In this document: positions 24,356 through 36,603 of the stretch, piece by piece
Position numbering within the stretch: the stretch's first letter is position 1
Layout: the number at the start of each line of letters is the position of its first letter
Assembly (NCBI GenBank): GCA_958450365.1
Contig: CAUEEP010000743.1
Span: 8,983,501-9,047,500, forward strand
Source: Mesorhabditis belari
Lineage: Eukaryota; Nematoda; Chromadorea; Rhabditida; Rhabditidae
Direction of reading: 5' to 3'
Length of the DNA stretch: 64,000 bases
Translations under genes and position numbers: made by a program
Notes under the pieces: model-generated
Seen by the model: only the letters and a program-made list of their open reading frames with translations
The model's database searches: none
Told to the model about the DNA's origin: nothing

Positions 24356-27300
24356 TTAAAATGATTTCGTTTCCAGCCTTTGACTCAAATTTCGCCTCTT
24401 CGAACGCCTTCTGCCCATCGCAGTTGACGTTTGATCTTTTCAGAAATATATTCCAGGCTGGCTAACGATTGGCTGAAAAGTAAATAAGCCGACAAAACAT
24501 TAGAAAAACATCTCAAAAATCTGTTTCATGACCCATGCCAGCGTTTTTTTAGCAAAACCTTTTTCTGGAGCATTGTCAAATTCGAAAAAGTCTTCAGGTC
24601 AAACAAAACCTTTCTAGTTTGGTTTAAAACGAAGTTTTGAGACACAAAATTTAACAAAAATTTACCTGTCTTCTGGAACTTCCTTGCTTTCCGATCCATC
24701 TGTGATAACAATTGTCGGTATCGGTCCGGTTGACTGAAAATAACTTTATTGAAGTAAACATTAATAGAAAAAAATAGAACTCACAATGCTGTCAGCATTT
24801 TTTACAGGTTCTGCCGTTTGTTTACGTTTCTAAATTTGTTTTAAATGACTAGAAAAGGGATTTTCGCACTTTGTTTAGTGTTCCTCGAATTTTTTCCATT
24901 GTTGACATATTTGACCAGGAAACGGCCACATAAGCAAAGATGCTAAATTAAAAGTTCTACTTATACGGTTGAATTCGGTCATTTTCTCTAACAACCAACC
25001 CTCTTCTAAATCCGATGAAGCAGCTGACTGCTGACCAAAGAAGTAATAATGCAAGCAAAGCCAAAAAGCCACTTCCGATCAGAATCCAGAGAAGTTGAGT
25101 GTGAGAAAGATTCGAGGATTTAAGTGGATAAGTTGAATCTAGAACAGGCGCTCTGACACTAACTAGAAATAAAAACCGTTTTTTCGATTTTTTTAAAAGT
25201 CAAAACATTATTATCATGACTTTCAAAAATGTAGACCTGATTCTTGTGTAGTTGTGGGCTCGAGTGTTGTTGAATCTAAACTCATAACGCAAAAAGTGCT
25301 TTGGTACTTAGTTATTACACTTTCGGTTTTTTGGTGATTTGTTTAGAACACTCACTAAGTTGTCCTTAAGCTTAAGAAAACTGTGCAATGTGCCTACTCA
25401 ATTGCCTATTGCTTTCTACCCGTCTGTAGAATAGACCCCATTTTTTCAAATGCTTATAACTCGCTTCAGAATGATCATAGGCAAAAATTAATTAGCGATT
25501 CGAAATCAGCGTAGTCGACTTGTATTTTTCCCAAAAATTCCTCTAAATTTCTCACCTTATTTTCTAGATTTTCCCTTGTAAGTTGTCCTTAGGCTTAAGA
25601 GAAACAAAAACTGTGCAATCTATCATCAAAAGCATTTCGGTTTGGTGATTTGGAAACAAAATTTTACAGAAACCATGCTTGTAAACAGTAAAGTATCAGT
25701 ATTTTTTTTATAAAAAGACTATTGCAAGACTATGAAAAGACCAATTCAAAATATTTTTCATGTTTGTTTTCTAGCTTTTTGTTTTTCAAGCTTACACTGA
25801 CCTAAGAAACTTACTACAAAGAATAGAAATAATAGCAAGACAAAAATATGGCCTGTTCTACCTGTTCTTGTGTCTGTTGTACTTGTTGCACTTGTTTTTG
25901 TTCGGCACATTTCAATGGTGTTTGTGATCGGAAACATAACTTCGGTCGTATTTCGTGGTTCTTTTTGAATAGTCTGAAGACCATCGTTGTAGACCTTTAC
26001 AAGGTAACCAGCTCTTTCATTAGACGGATCGTCTGGAACCCAGTCCAACTAAAAAAAAACATTAAAAAGCGTTTTTTACTGCCCACCAGCATGCAACCAA
26101 AAGTCTGTTGATATGTTCGATATTGATCGCCGTTTGTGTGACTAAATTTCACAAAGTTTATCTGGTTCTAGTTTTGTGATTTTTATGGTGACAAAAACGT
26201 CCTATTCACCTACAAAGCCCTATTGAGTTTTGAACTCAAAGTCACAAAGGTCTTTTTAGATTTCTTTTGAGCATAATGTCATTCGCAATCGAAAGACAGG
26301 CTTTACTAACTGATAGGCCTATTTTTTCCATACAATAATTTTTTAGATATTTCGATTTTCATTTTTTTTCAGGTTTCAAAAGATTCGAAAGCTAGAATTT
26401 ACAATCGTCAGACGTGGACAACCTACAGTACTAAACAAAATAATGTGACCTCTCAAATTTTACGTCGACCTTGAAGCGCCGTAACTTGAGAATTATTCAC
26501 TGCCTCCTATTAGTGTTATAGTGATTTTGAAAGCTTGAAATGTTTTTTAATTTAATTTTAACTTAATTTTTAGATCCGTTATGTCTTTTGCTTTTAAAAG
26601 ATTAACGTAAAAACTTTTTATAAATGTCAGCTAAAAAAACTACTAAAAAACTACTAAAACTGCCAACTAAAAACATTTTATAAATGTCAAAAAGGGAAGT
26701 AAAAAACTTACTTTTGTCTTTTGTTTAACATTGAATTTTTAAAGCTCACATGTCAGGCACCGTAACATCGATTCCATTGCAAGGGTCGTCATCGTTGGCG
26801 CCGCTTCTTCTCATATATGTTGTGAGATTTCCCCCGGTGACCGTGTACCAAATCACGATTAAAGTAACTGGTTCCTGCAATTTTCACAAAATCCGTTTAA
26901 ATCTTCCCTATCTACCCATGTACAAGTGCGTACTTCGGCCCGCTGCCATTGTTGACGTTTGGCTAGAGCTTGTCGCTCCGGCCAATCGAAAATCCAGGGG
27001 ATACCAATGAGGCGTCTGCTGAGAATAGCGTGTGCCCACCATTTGAACTAAGAAATAAAAAATGTTTGCTAGAAGCTTCTCAAAACAAATATTTAACAAT
27101 TGATTGGTTCAAAATTCATTCAGCCAACACTCAAACTTGCAAAGAATTGAATCTTGTTAAAAACTTACTACTTCTTACTAAGAAACTTCTTTTTTAGTAA
27201 GTAGTAAGTAGTAAGATAGTAAGAGAAACTCACCAATATTCCGTGTTTCAAACTCTAAACAAAAACTACAGCGATCACCAGTTGTAAGTGTGGCCGCCGA

Positions 27301-30235
27301 ACTGTGTATATGATGTTCCCAAGTTCTAAAAATTGTAAAAAGGTGAGGTAAAAAGCCTCAAATTGACTGTCGGGCAAAAACGATCGTGGCTCGGCATTGA
27401 GCCAGAGTTTTAAGTATTTTTGTCATTAATTATGAAGTTCAAAACCTCAGTTCAAGACAAATTTTCAGATCTCTTATTAATTGGCCAAAGGATTTCTAAA
27501 GATTTGTCATGCAAAGATTGACAGTGTCGCGAAAGTGTAAAAAGGATAATTATCTTTAAGGTTAGCGTGAAAGTTATTATACTGTTTATCGTTTATTGAT
27601 AAGTCCTGTCGATATCTAAAGCCAGCAAGGCACCGGTTAGCAGGTTTCACCGGTCAGGAGCCTATTGTGGTTTTACTTCAAGATTTTTGAAAAACTGCAA
27701 TCCTTTTTAATAAATCTTCTTACTCACGAAGATCTTGCTTCTAAATAGTTCGGATTTTGGTCGTTGTCTTCTTTTCCAGGATCCGCCCCTCCGTAGAATG
27801 AATATTTTGTGGTGTTAGCGCACGTGAGATCCTGTAATGGTAGTCTCTAAGTTTATGTTCTTTGAATCCACTATAAGTACTCTAAGTGAAAAATATTAGG
27901 TTGTAAACTAAGTCTTCACTTCATCAGCAAAGTTAGGAAATTTTGTTTATGTTTATTTTAGTTTAGTGATGCTTAGTGAGGGCGCGCCTCGTTTTTCTTC
28001 AAAATATTGCCTTATCAGCTCTTTATTCAAAAACACAATTCAGAAAGCCAAATGCTGTTTTATCTTTTTTTACTGATTATTTATTCAAATGCGACTCCAA
28101 ATCTACCAACCGGACATTTCCAATCTAACAACCGGATAATGTTTTACGAGTTTAAAAAAGAGCTTTCTATCTCTGCTGCGCTGGCAAAGATCAAGAGCAG
28201 GTACAGGGATGACTCTTCACCCTAGAGTACAATAAAAAGTTGGTTTCACTTTTGGTTGTCAATAAATATTGTTTTGAATTTGGAGTCAAGGCTTAACTTA
28301 CAATTTAATATTTAGCACGAACTTTCGAACTCTGTTTAAATGACTGAACTGAATTGTCTAAAAGAAGGTTCATTGAAAAATTGCATTTATTTCAACTTCT
28401 TCAACTATTTCTCCATTTATGAAGTTTTTAAAAACACAAGAATCACGAGCCTTTATCAACTCTTAGACACTCGAAATTTCAATAACTCTCGTGTCTTTGA
28501 GCCAATTTCTTTACACACCTAGTTAGACTAAACTCTGTGTTGGCTAAGGTTCAATGAAAGTACAACCTTTAAGTACAACCGCCGCCCTCGGGGCGGGATA
28601 AAAAAGACTACTTAGTCACGAAATCTCAGTCCGGACTCATGTAACATCAACACGTACGTGCAAATAAAGACATTTAGCACTATAATCTATATGAGCATCT
28701 TAAAATATTAACTTCTCAATTAAAGTGACACCTAATGCATTTATCTAAAAGTTTTTTTTCTTTTTTTTTTTAAAAACAACCTTAAATGTTTGGCATCCAA
28801 CTTTTGGTGCATCCCAGGGCACTGTAGCGGCGTCCCATGGTGTCAGCACTACCTGCGGACCGTCGGAACTGAAGAAAAGAAAAACGTTTTTAAACTGCAA
28901 AAATGTTTTATAAGTCATAAATTGATCTAATAAAAACTTTTCAGAAATCATTTCTACGTCTGTTTTTATTTTTTCACTTACGTGTAAGAGTTTGGACTTG
29001 GAACAACTGTGGCTGTCGTATCCGTTCCCACTTGAACAAAAAGATGCCCCTTGTCGTCGAAAGTGTTATGACCAGGTATTAGCAGAACATTTTTTGCTTC
29101 TGTAATTTCGATCAGCATTTTTGTTCTTTTAGTACTTTTAAAGTAAGTACTCTCCTTTTTTTGTAATTCTCTTGGCTTTTGCTTGACGGAAATTACTAGC
29201 TTGGCGAAAAAGCTAAGCTTTTTGAAGCAAAATTATACTTGGAAAAAATTTATAGGTATTTTGAGGAAAAGCGTAATTGAAAATACAAAAATATGTATGT
29301 TTAATACCAAACCATTGACCAAGTGTCGAGCTCGAAACGAAACAGCCGACTCCACAGAGCAGCCATCTTTGTGTTTGACTGACAACTGCGCTAAATCATT
29401 CAGCTCAAAATGATACTGATAGAAGTAGCCACGAACTCCTTTCAAATCACCATATAAACTGAAAATATGATTTTGAATAAACTCTTGATATCCCTTGAGT
29501 ACATAGACTGAGGGTTTACCATTTGATAGCTTTTTCCGTTGATCGTAAACGGCAGACAGTCATTACAATCACTACCATCAAATGTAGAACTGTTTGCTTG
29601 CTGAAAACATGTATTTCAAAACAATCAAAATCTAAAATACCACTGTCAGAGTCGTCTTTGAACAGCCATTTTGCGAATAATCAATGAGAAAATCAGTTCC
29701 ATCAGAGGTTTTCACTGTGATTCCATCCTAAAGCAAACACACTTTTGAAAGAATGTATAATTTTTTTGCCAAATCGGTAACTGGTTTAATTTCAAGTTTA
29801 TCAAAACCGGGCTATAAAGGGTTTGGTAATGCTGTACAGATCATAACCTCAATTTTAGTCTTGAGCATCATTAAGTTCACAGACTTTTGTTTGAGGTGTT
29901 GAAATTTTTTGAAATTTCAACAAAGCTAAATGTAAACTAAAAGTGACATATCAGTAAAACATTTTTGCTTGCTTTGATCTAGAAAATTTTAGCAGCTTTA
30001 GTCAAGAAAATTTTTCCTAATTTATTTAATGAATTTTATAATCAAAATAAAATCTGAAAATCGTACTCTGTCCATTTTGAACATTTAACCCAAATCATAA
30101 AAATCAAAAAATCAAGTCGACAGCTCTTGATGTTTGAAGCCAGACAACCACATTTTTTAATCACGCAAATGGCTTACCGCCATCGAGTGTAATCTTTTTG
30201 TATGAATTGCATATGCAGGAGCAGTATTTGTTAGT
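24356..30235 (-). CDS. Unrecognised single-pass type I membrane protein
   Basis: Minus-strand exons can be chained over about 6 kb. Placed ones include 29447-29300 (DLKGVRGYFYQYHFELNDL), 29107-28981 (GHNTFDDKGHLFVQVGTD), about 28872-28790 (VVLTPWDAATVPWDAPKVG), about 27836-27730, about 27330-27238 (TLTTGDRCSFCLEFET), 27050-26910, 26048-25862, 25138-24961, 24733-24666 and 24434-24356 (TAA). The exon at 26048 looks like the end of a fibronectin type III-like or similar beta-sandwich domain (WVPDDPSNERAGYLVKVYN) followed by a Thr/Ser-rich stalk. Exon 25138-24961 holds the membrane helix (LLWILIGSGFLALLALLLLW), followed by FRRG. The tail is about 65 residues and very basic (GRRRSKRRN). The extracellular part has many Cys and N-glycosylation sites. 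I do not recognise the family. The first exon is uncertain; a candidate at about 30240-30180 lies inside a repeated segment. Confidence 0.6.
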
Positions 30236-30558
30236 AGAAAGGAACGACTCTCAGAAGATGAGAATTTAATAAATTATTGAAAAACGGCCAAATAAAACAA
30301 CATTTTTGGTACTTTGCAAAGAATGAAAAAATACTTAGCGAAACGGACAGAAGAAATGACAAGCATAAGAACGGAAACAAGGGAAGGAAAGACCGACGAA
30401 AAGCTGCCGATTACTGATTCGACACAAAAGAGAGTGGAAATTTTCAAGATTTTTAAAAAAAAGGTGAATCATTAGGATCCGAAATAATCGAATAGCAAAA
30501 AAGAAATATAACCTGCGAAAACGACCATATAAGTCGACAATTATCTCCCATCTTCCCT
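29936..30558. repeat. Direct repeat, copy 1 (partner 43741-44362)
   Basis: About 620 bases almost identical to 43741-44362 in the same orientation. It spans the putative 5' end of the minus-strand receptor-like gene, including the splice donor CG|GTAAGCC (minus strand, near 30180). No terminal repeats were noticed, so this looks like a segmental copy and not a transposon. Confidence 0.85.
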
Positions 30559-32178
30559 AATAGTACGGCACCGTGCTATTTTTTTTAACCCTCTCTTAGA
30601 CTGCCGTACCATTAGAGGGCGCCGCACATCCGCGCGAAATAAAGTTAAAAAATGAATTCTATAGGAATTTTACGCGAGACATCTCATTCGACTCAGAAAA
30701 ATGTGCTGCTTCTGAAAGTCGATGTGTTTTTAAAATTCATACGACAGATTTTCAGAAGTTGATATTTTAATGAAATTTTACATAGCTTTCTTTCAATAGA
30801 ATCAAAACGCTTATATTTTGGCCGTTCCCAAAACTGCTAGTGACTTTTGTGAAGGTTCTTGTGATGTTCATTTTAATTCAAAAAAAAAACATAAATTGGA
30901 CAAATTTGAACAAAGTTATTTAATTTTGTAGGTGGTGCGAAAAAACTAGCGTCGTCAGTCTAATTCTGCTTTCTAAAACGGACTAAACCGGCGTTTTAAA
31001 TGCAAGTATTTACAAATTGAGCAAATTTCTGCGCAAAGTTTTTGCTCTTTTACTTTGGTTTTTTATTGCAAAACATTAGATTTCATTTTTTTCAGAGAGC
31101 CTTTCAAAAAGCAGATGGCTGAAACAGCTTTTTTGCATTCACTTAAGGTTCAAAGTTTCCATTTTAAAACGCTTCTCCATTATTTTTGCCATTCTTCTGC
31201 ACTTCTAGCTCGTCTCCACTTAAGTCACTTTTTTAGCATACCTAATCAGGGAACCCTTTGAAGTAACATTTCAGGAGGGATCAGATTCCGAGGTGCAAGC
31301 ACCTTCTGGTTAAGGAGATCTCGAAACTGATTTTAAATCCTATTTATCATAAGGCGTTCGGGCGGGTAAAACGGTGTGTCTCGCTAGCCTAGTCGATAAT
31401 GTGCTAGTGCTGTGAACTTTTGTAACTGGATCGAATTCAATGTCGATCAGAACTTTTGTTTTTTTAGAAAAACCTTGAAAATTACTTTTTTGATCGGTGG
31501 TAAGGGAAACATCACAACCTGGTAGCCTTCCTCCTTCTCTTGTTAGCAACAAGTTTGGGCTGTAAAGGCAGCAGGCAAGTGGCGAAAGACTATTTCTTCT
31601 TTTTTAATCGTGAAAGAATCGAACGACTCTCATTTAGGACAAACAAAATATTGATTTTTGTGAACCCGATTATCGCCACTCTTCGTGTCCTTTGGATCAA
31701 TAAAGATAAGTTGTTTGTGTTTATTTTTATTGTCACCTTGCGCAAATAGTAATAGCTATTGCAGCTTTAATAAAGTCGCACACACACAGATTTATTGAGC
31801 TATCATTAGCATTGCTTTATTTGTCTAACTCTTTTCGTTCTGACAATTTGATATGGTAGACTGTGGTTGAAATTTTGAACAAAGGTTTTCGGCAAAGGCG
31901 AGAATTAACAGTTCTAAACAATGACCTAAATGCTAACTTCATAAATTTATGCTAATCTTTGGCAGTTTTCTGACTGAAAACCGACTACCTCCCCGAAAAA
32001 CGTTATAACTTTGCTCAAAATCAATTTTTGCAATGATTCAATTTGATTTTCAACTATCAGTGTGACGAAAAGGAGGCAAACGATTTTTTCGGGCAAGAGA
32101 ATCAAGCAAACGTAAACAATTGAAGAGTATTTAATCGCTCACGACCAGCCTAAAAGAAACATTTAGCGAAATTTTCTG
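30559..32178. other. Intergenic region before the lysozyme gene
   Basis: About 1.6 kb separating divergent genes (receptor-like on minus, lysozyme on plus), so it probably holds both promoters. I see a small inverted pair (GTACGGCA / TGCCGTAC) at 30563-30608, AT-rich tracts, and the weak tRNA-like stretch listed separately. No coding region is convincing. Confidence 0.35.
31378..31445 (+). other. Weak tRNA-like stretch
   Basis: TCGCTAGCCTAGTCGATAAT resembles an A box and GGATCGAATTC resembles a B box at plausible spacing. Stems are poor. If real, it is a SINE relic. Confidence 0.25.
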
Positions 32179-35100
32179 ATGTCAAGCTTTATTCTTATTT
32201 TGTTACTTTTAGGTAAAGGAATTAATTAGAGTTTTGAAGTAAATCCAATTGTATTTTCATAAAAATGAGTAAGTTTTTATTGTCGTTTTTCTAGCGTCAA
32301 AACAAATGCTAGTTTAGTAAGTATCAGATCTTAAAAATAGCAACTGGGTGTAAGGAAAAAGCCTAAAGCTCTAACTTCTCAGTTTTTTTATATGATTACT
32401 TTTCAGTGATGCAAATCCTCGCAAAAGATTGCCTCGAGTGTATGTGTGAAGAGGAGTCAAACTGTTCTCCAAGGCCTCCAGGCACAGACTCACGAGGATG
32501 CAAGTATGACGCGAGTGCCGGCGGGGAAGTCTGCGGATATTTCCAGGTCTCTTACTATGGATTAAAAACAGATAGCTTTAGTGTTTATTAGTAAAAAATA
32601 TCAAAAAAATCAAGTTAACTTTTTCGCTGATTAAAGACAAATGTTTTAGATCAAAGAGGACTATTACAAAGACTGTGGAGAGCCGGACAAAAGACACTGG
32701 GAATCGACTGCTGAGGCACATGTTCGGTACTCCTTTTAGATCAGCCCGAGCGGATAGCTTCTAGATTTTAGCTCGTAACTGATTAGTGTTTTAACGCTTT
32801 ACTTACAAAGCATTGGGTTGAAGTCTGTGCATTTTTTTGCGCGTGTAATTTGACCTTAAAAACGTAAATATTTTATTTGAACATTACAGGGTGGCCGATA
32901 AGTATGGAGGCGTAACTCTAAGCAGTTGTTTTTCTGTTTAACCACCTGTTCTGATGTTGTTTTCATTTTTATATTTTGTGCTCCTGTTTTTTACCTGTGC
33001 TCATGTTTCTATTTTGGTATAATGTTTTTATTTTTCAGGCTATCATGAAAGCGAGTGTTTATCGGGAAGCGATTGCTCATGTTGCGAAACTGGGACTTAA
33101 GAACTCGGCCATCGCTCATTGGCTTGGAGTTCTACTGAAAACCGTTCAGAAGATTGTTAAGTTGTGGAAAACGACAGGAAATGTTCAGGAGAAGCACAAA
33201 ACAGCTTGGAAACCATCGATCAATGTGAAGAGAACGAAGTGCATTCTTAAAAAAAAGAATCCAGCAAAATGATGGAGTCAGCATAAACGCCATGGCCAAA
33301 GACCTTAGTATTGCTTGATCAACTGTTCAAATGATCGTCAAACCTACGCTTGGACTTTATAGTTATTGACTTCAAAAGGACCAATACCTATCAGATAAAT
33401 CCAAGAAAAAACGGCTCACAATTTGCAAAGAACTGCTCGAAGCTTTCAAGACACGCCGCACAGAGGATGTTCTCTCGTCAGATGAAAAAATTTTTATCAT
33501 CAAGAAAGCCCACAACTCTCAAAACAAACGCCAACTGATCAGTCCGGTTATGAAGGCTTCTCGTAAACGAAAAGTGGCTACCAAAACGCTTTTTCCGTAA
33601 GGAGTGATGGTTTACGGTGGTATTTTCACCGGCAGCAAGACTTCTCTGATTTTCATGGATAAAAATGTAAAAACAAATGCCAAAATTTATCAGGATGTGA
33701 TTCTTAGCAAAGAAGTTATGCTTTGAAAGCAAAACATTGCAACATGTTGCCCCAACAAGACTGGGCACCCGCGCATGGAGCCCTGACCACGATTGCCTTT
33801 CTGAAGCATAACATTCCAGGCTACCTCACCAAAGAAGAATGGACCTTCAATAGGCCAGATCTAAACCCGTTCAATTTTTCTATCTGGCGATACATGGAGG
33901 AGAAGTTAAAAGGCAAAAAATCACAACTTTGGGTGGACTCAAGCGAGAACTCAAAAAAATCTGGACCAATTTAGGTTCCAACTACTTGCGGCGCACGGTG
34001 GGGGTAGTGATTCCACGCCTGAAGGCCTGTATCAAAACGCAGAGAGGTCACTTCAAAAATTCTTTATAAAGTAATCTATTACATTGTTGGTCACATTTTT
34101 GTTAAATAAAGTTATGATTTTACTTTGATATTTGGAAGTATATGCGCTTTGCAAGCGCCTCCATACTTCTTGACCACCCTGTGCAGGGTTCGAGAAAAGT
34201 ATTGTCGCGTCTCTTTGAACTACTTTTATGCGATTTAAAAGTATCCTTTTGCGTTATGTAAAACATGAATTTTGTCCAGTTTTGTTCCTCTTTCGAATGG
34301 TGCATAGCATTCAATGTGTATTTTAAGAAATGCAAGCTTGTCCTCATCGAGAAGCGATCGCTATGCTTTTGAAAGCTGGAGAGTCGAAGGCGGCCATCTC
34401 GCGAAAGCTCAAAACCAACATCAGAACTGTTCAACGGTTTGCCAAACAATTGCAAGAGAAAGGAAACGTCAAGGAGAAGCCGAAAAAAGGAAGACCTCGA
34501 TTGGTGAACACGCCAAACATCCGGAAGCTCATCAAACAGCGAATTGTTCGAAACGACAAGCGAAACTTAGGAAAAAGGGCCAAGGAGCTGAAAATCTCGG
34601 ATTGGTCGGTTCGGAACATTGTGAAAAAGGAGCTGGGACTTTGTAGTTATTGTCTGCGACAAGGTCAGTTTCTTACCGATGATGCGAAATTCAATCGAGT
34701 TCAAAAAGCCAAGCGACTCCTTTGTTTTTTTTAAGACGGCACGCATCGAGGACGTCTTGTGATCAGATGAGAAAATTTTTACCATCGAAGTAGCCCATAA
34801 CTCCCAAAACCATCGTCAACTGATGTCACCGGCCCAGAAAAACACTTTGAAGCGGAAAATCCGGACACGGGGTCTTTTTTCGAAAGGATTGATGGTTTGG
34901 GGAGGAGTGACTGCGGATTCGAAGACTCAGCTTGTTTTCATCGACAAAAGTGTCAAAATCAATGTCCAGGTTTATCAAGCTCAGATTCTCAAGAATGCTG
35001 TGATTCCCTGGAGTCGAAAAAACTCAAACATGACCTTCCAGCAGGACTGGGCCCCGGCCCATGAAGTGAAAAGCACAATGGACCTGATTCGGCGCGAATT

Positions 35101-36603
35101 GCCCTCTCATTTCACGAAAGAAGTCTGGCCCAGCAACTCGCCGGACCTCAACCCTTTGGATTTTTCAGTATGGGGCTTCTTAGAGGAACGTAGGAACGTT
35201 TGAGGCATAAGAAAATCGCAAATCTTGGTGACCTCGAGAGGGAATTGATCGCTACCTGGAACGATATTGATACCAATTACCTCCGTGCCACCGTCGGCTC
35301 AGTGATCCCGCGTCTGAAAGCCTGTATCAAAGCCAAGGGATCCAATTTCGAACACTTGTTATAAATTTAAATTTTTGGTTATTTATCTGTTATTTTTTCA
35401 ATAAATATGTTAAAAGCGCAATTTTGAAAAAAGATATGATGGTTGGAAAAATGACAATACTTTTCTCGGACCCTGTATATGGTTTTGAACACTATATACC
35501 CTATAAAAGTCCAATAAAAAAAAGTGTTTTCAAACCGAAATTCCTCAGAATTTCTGGTGGCTAGAGGTGGTCAGTATGGTGTTATAGCGAATCATTTGTG
35601 CTCTAAAATTTTTCGTATTTTTGATAAAATCACCATGTCTCGATAGGAGTATCATGAGATTATGGGTGCCATCATGGTCACCACCATGATATCAGAAGAA
35701 AACCATAAGTTTAAGTAATTTTTGACTTATGAAACCAAGAAACATGATAGTAGCTTGTGCAAAAAATTTGCTTCCGTTGGTTGGATTGGTTTCTTAAAAG
35801 GTGGTTCTTCTGAAAAGCCAAAATCAAAGTGAGATGGCCATAATTTTCAGGGCACAAATACAAATGGCTAAAATTTCTCTGAAGCACCATCAAATCAAAC
35901 AAAAATTTGCCTGCAAATAAAGTTTGAATAGATCTAGGCTTAAACGGAAAATTAGGGCGATCCATGGCGTAATAGTGTATTCTTGGAAGCCCAAACATCG
36001 CGGCTGAGTCATAGTTAACAACTCAAAAAAGTTTTTCTCTTTTTGAGTTTTTTTTTTGAAAGGAGACTTATTGGTCAGCCTAATAGATAAGGCTTTTTTC
36101 TTTTTCAAAACTTATTTTTTGGACTATTTTGTAGAGCTCGGCCTGCACTCTCTAATGAAAGTAAAATAAGTAGAATCTGAATTTCTCCCGCGCGCAATTC
36201 AAGCTCAAATTTAGATTAACTTTGAGTGAATAAAAGTAGTCCAAATCAAATTTAACATCTTTAAGGTCAATTTATATGCAAAAAAAACGGACAGAACTTA
36301 TACATCAACCCAATAATAAAATGTTATCAATCTAGGATACAATAAACAACCAACTTTTACAATAACTTAGGTGTGCCGGTGACAAGTCGTGCGCAAAACG
36401 GTGTGTTGAGCAATATGCACGAAATTTCAAGAGCAAATGTGCCTCCGGGATGTCCCACTGCGAGGCGATGTCGCGATTGCACAACGGAGGTGGGGGACAT
36501 TTTGTGGGAAGAACAAGTCCAAGTCATTTTAGGCATGGGCAACTGTAATAGCGGGCATTCGCTCAACTACTACCGTAGAGTCGAGGCGTGCATGCGGAAA
36601 TGA
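32179..36603 (+). CDS. Invertebrate-type (i-type) lysozyme, secreted
   Basis: Five exons join in perfect phase: 32179-32212, 32407-32546, 32650-32726, 36371-36489 and 36533-36603 (TGA). The protein is about 146 residues, normal for the family. A signal peptide of the form MSSFILILLLLVMQILA precedes the mature start. The i-type pattern follows: CLECMCEEESNC (the Glu is the expected catalytic acid), GCKYDASAGGEVCGYFQIK (with the partner Asp), YYKDCG, CAGDKSCAKRCVEQYA, SHCEAMSRLHNGGMGNC and a final Cys near the end. I-type lysozymes cleave bacterial peptidoglycan, and in nematodes they serve gut digestion and immunity. The fourth intron is only 43 nt. The third is 3.6 kb because it holds two complete-length transposons. 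Nothing in the exons is broken. Confidence 0.9.
32887..34181 (+). mobile_element. Tc1/mariner element I with a D-37-D transposase, decayed
   Basis: The ends are inverted: CAGGGTGGCCGATAAGTATG at the left (after TA) and its near-complement at the right. The broken transposase frame runs from ATG 33045 to TAA 34067, with a helix-turn-helix (EAIAHVAKLGLKNSAIAHWL), first Asp in SSDEKIF, and second in QQDWAPAH. The position 37 residues later is Asn (DLNPFNFSIW) where the sister element II has Asp. Several frame shifts and stops are present. It sits in the lysozyme's third intron and abuts element II. Confidence 0.85.
34184..35475 (+). mobile_element. Tc1/mariner element II with a D-37-D transposase, nearly intact
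   Basis: The ends are CAGGGTTCGAGAAAAGTATT and the complement of CAGGGTCCGAGAAAAGTATT, with TA following on the right. The transposase runs from ATG 34330 to TAA 35362 across two compensating frame shifts (near 34735 and 35205). It has a helix-turn-helix (AGESKAAISRKLKTNIRTVQ), DEKIFTIE with the first Asp, FQQDWAPAH with the second, and DLNPLDFSVW with the third, 37 residues after the second. The spacing is that of the DD37D (maT-like) group. Only two bases (TG) separate it from element I, in the same orientation. Confidence 0.85.

Noticed and set aside
25848..26111. Cys-rich frame on the plus strand (MACSTCSCVCCTCCTC...)
   Set aside because: It is the antisense of the Thr/Ser-rich stalk exon of the minus-strand receptor-like gene; the Cys codons are complements of ACA/GCA repeats.
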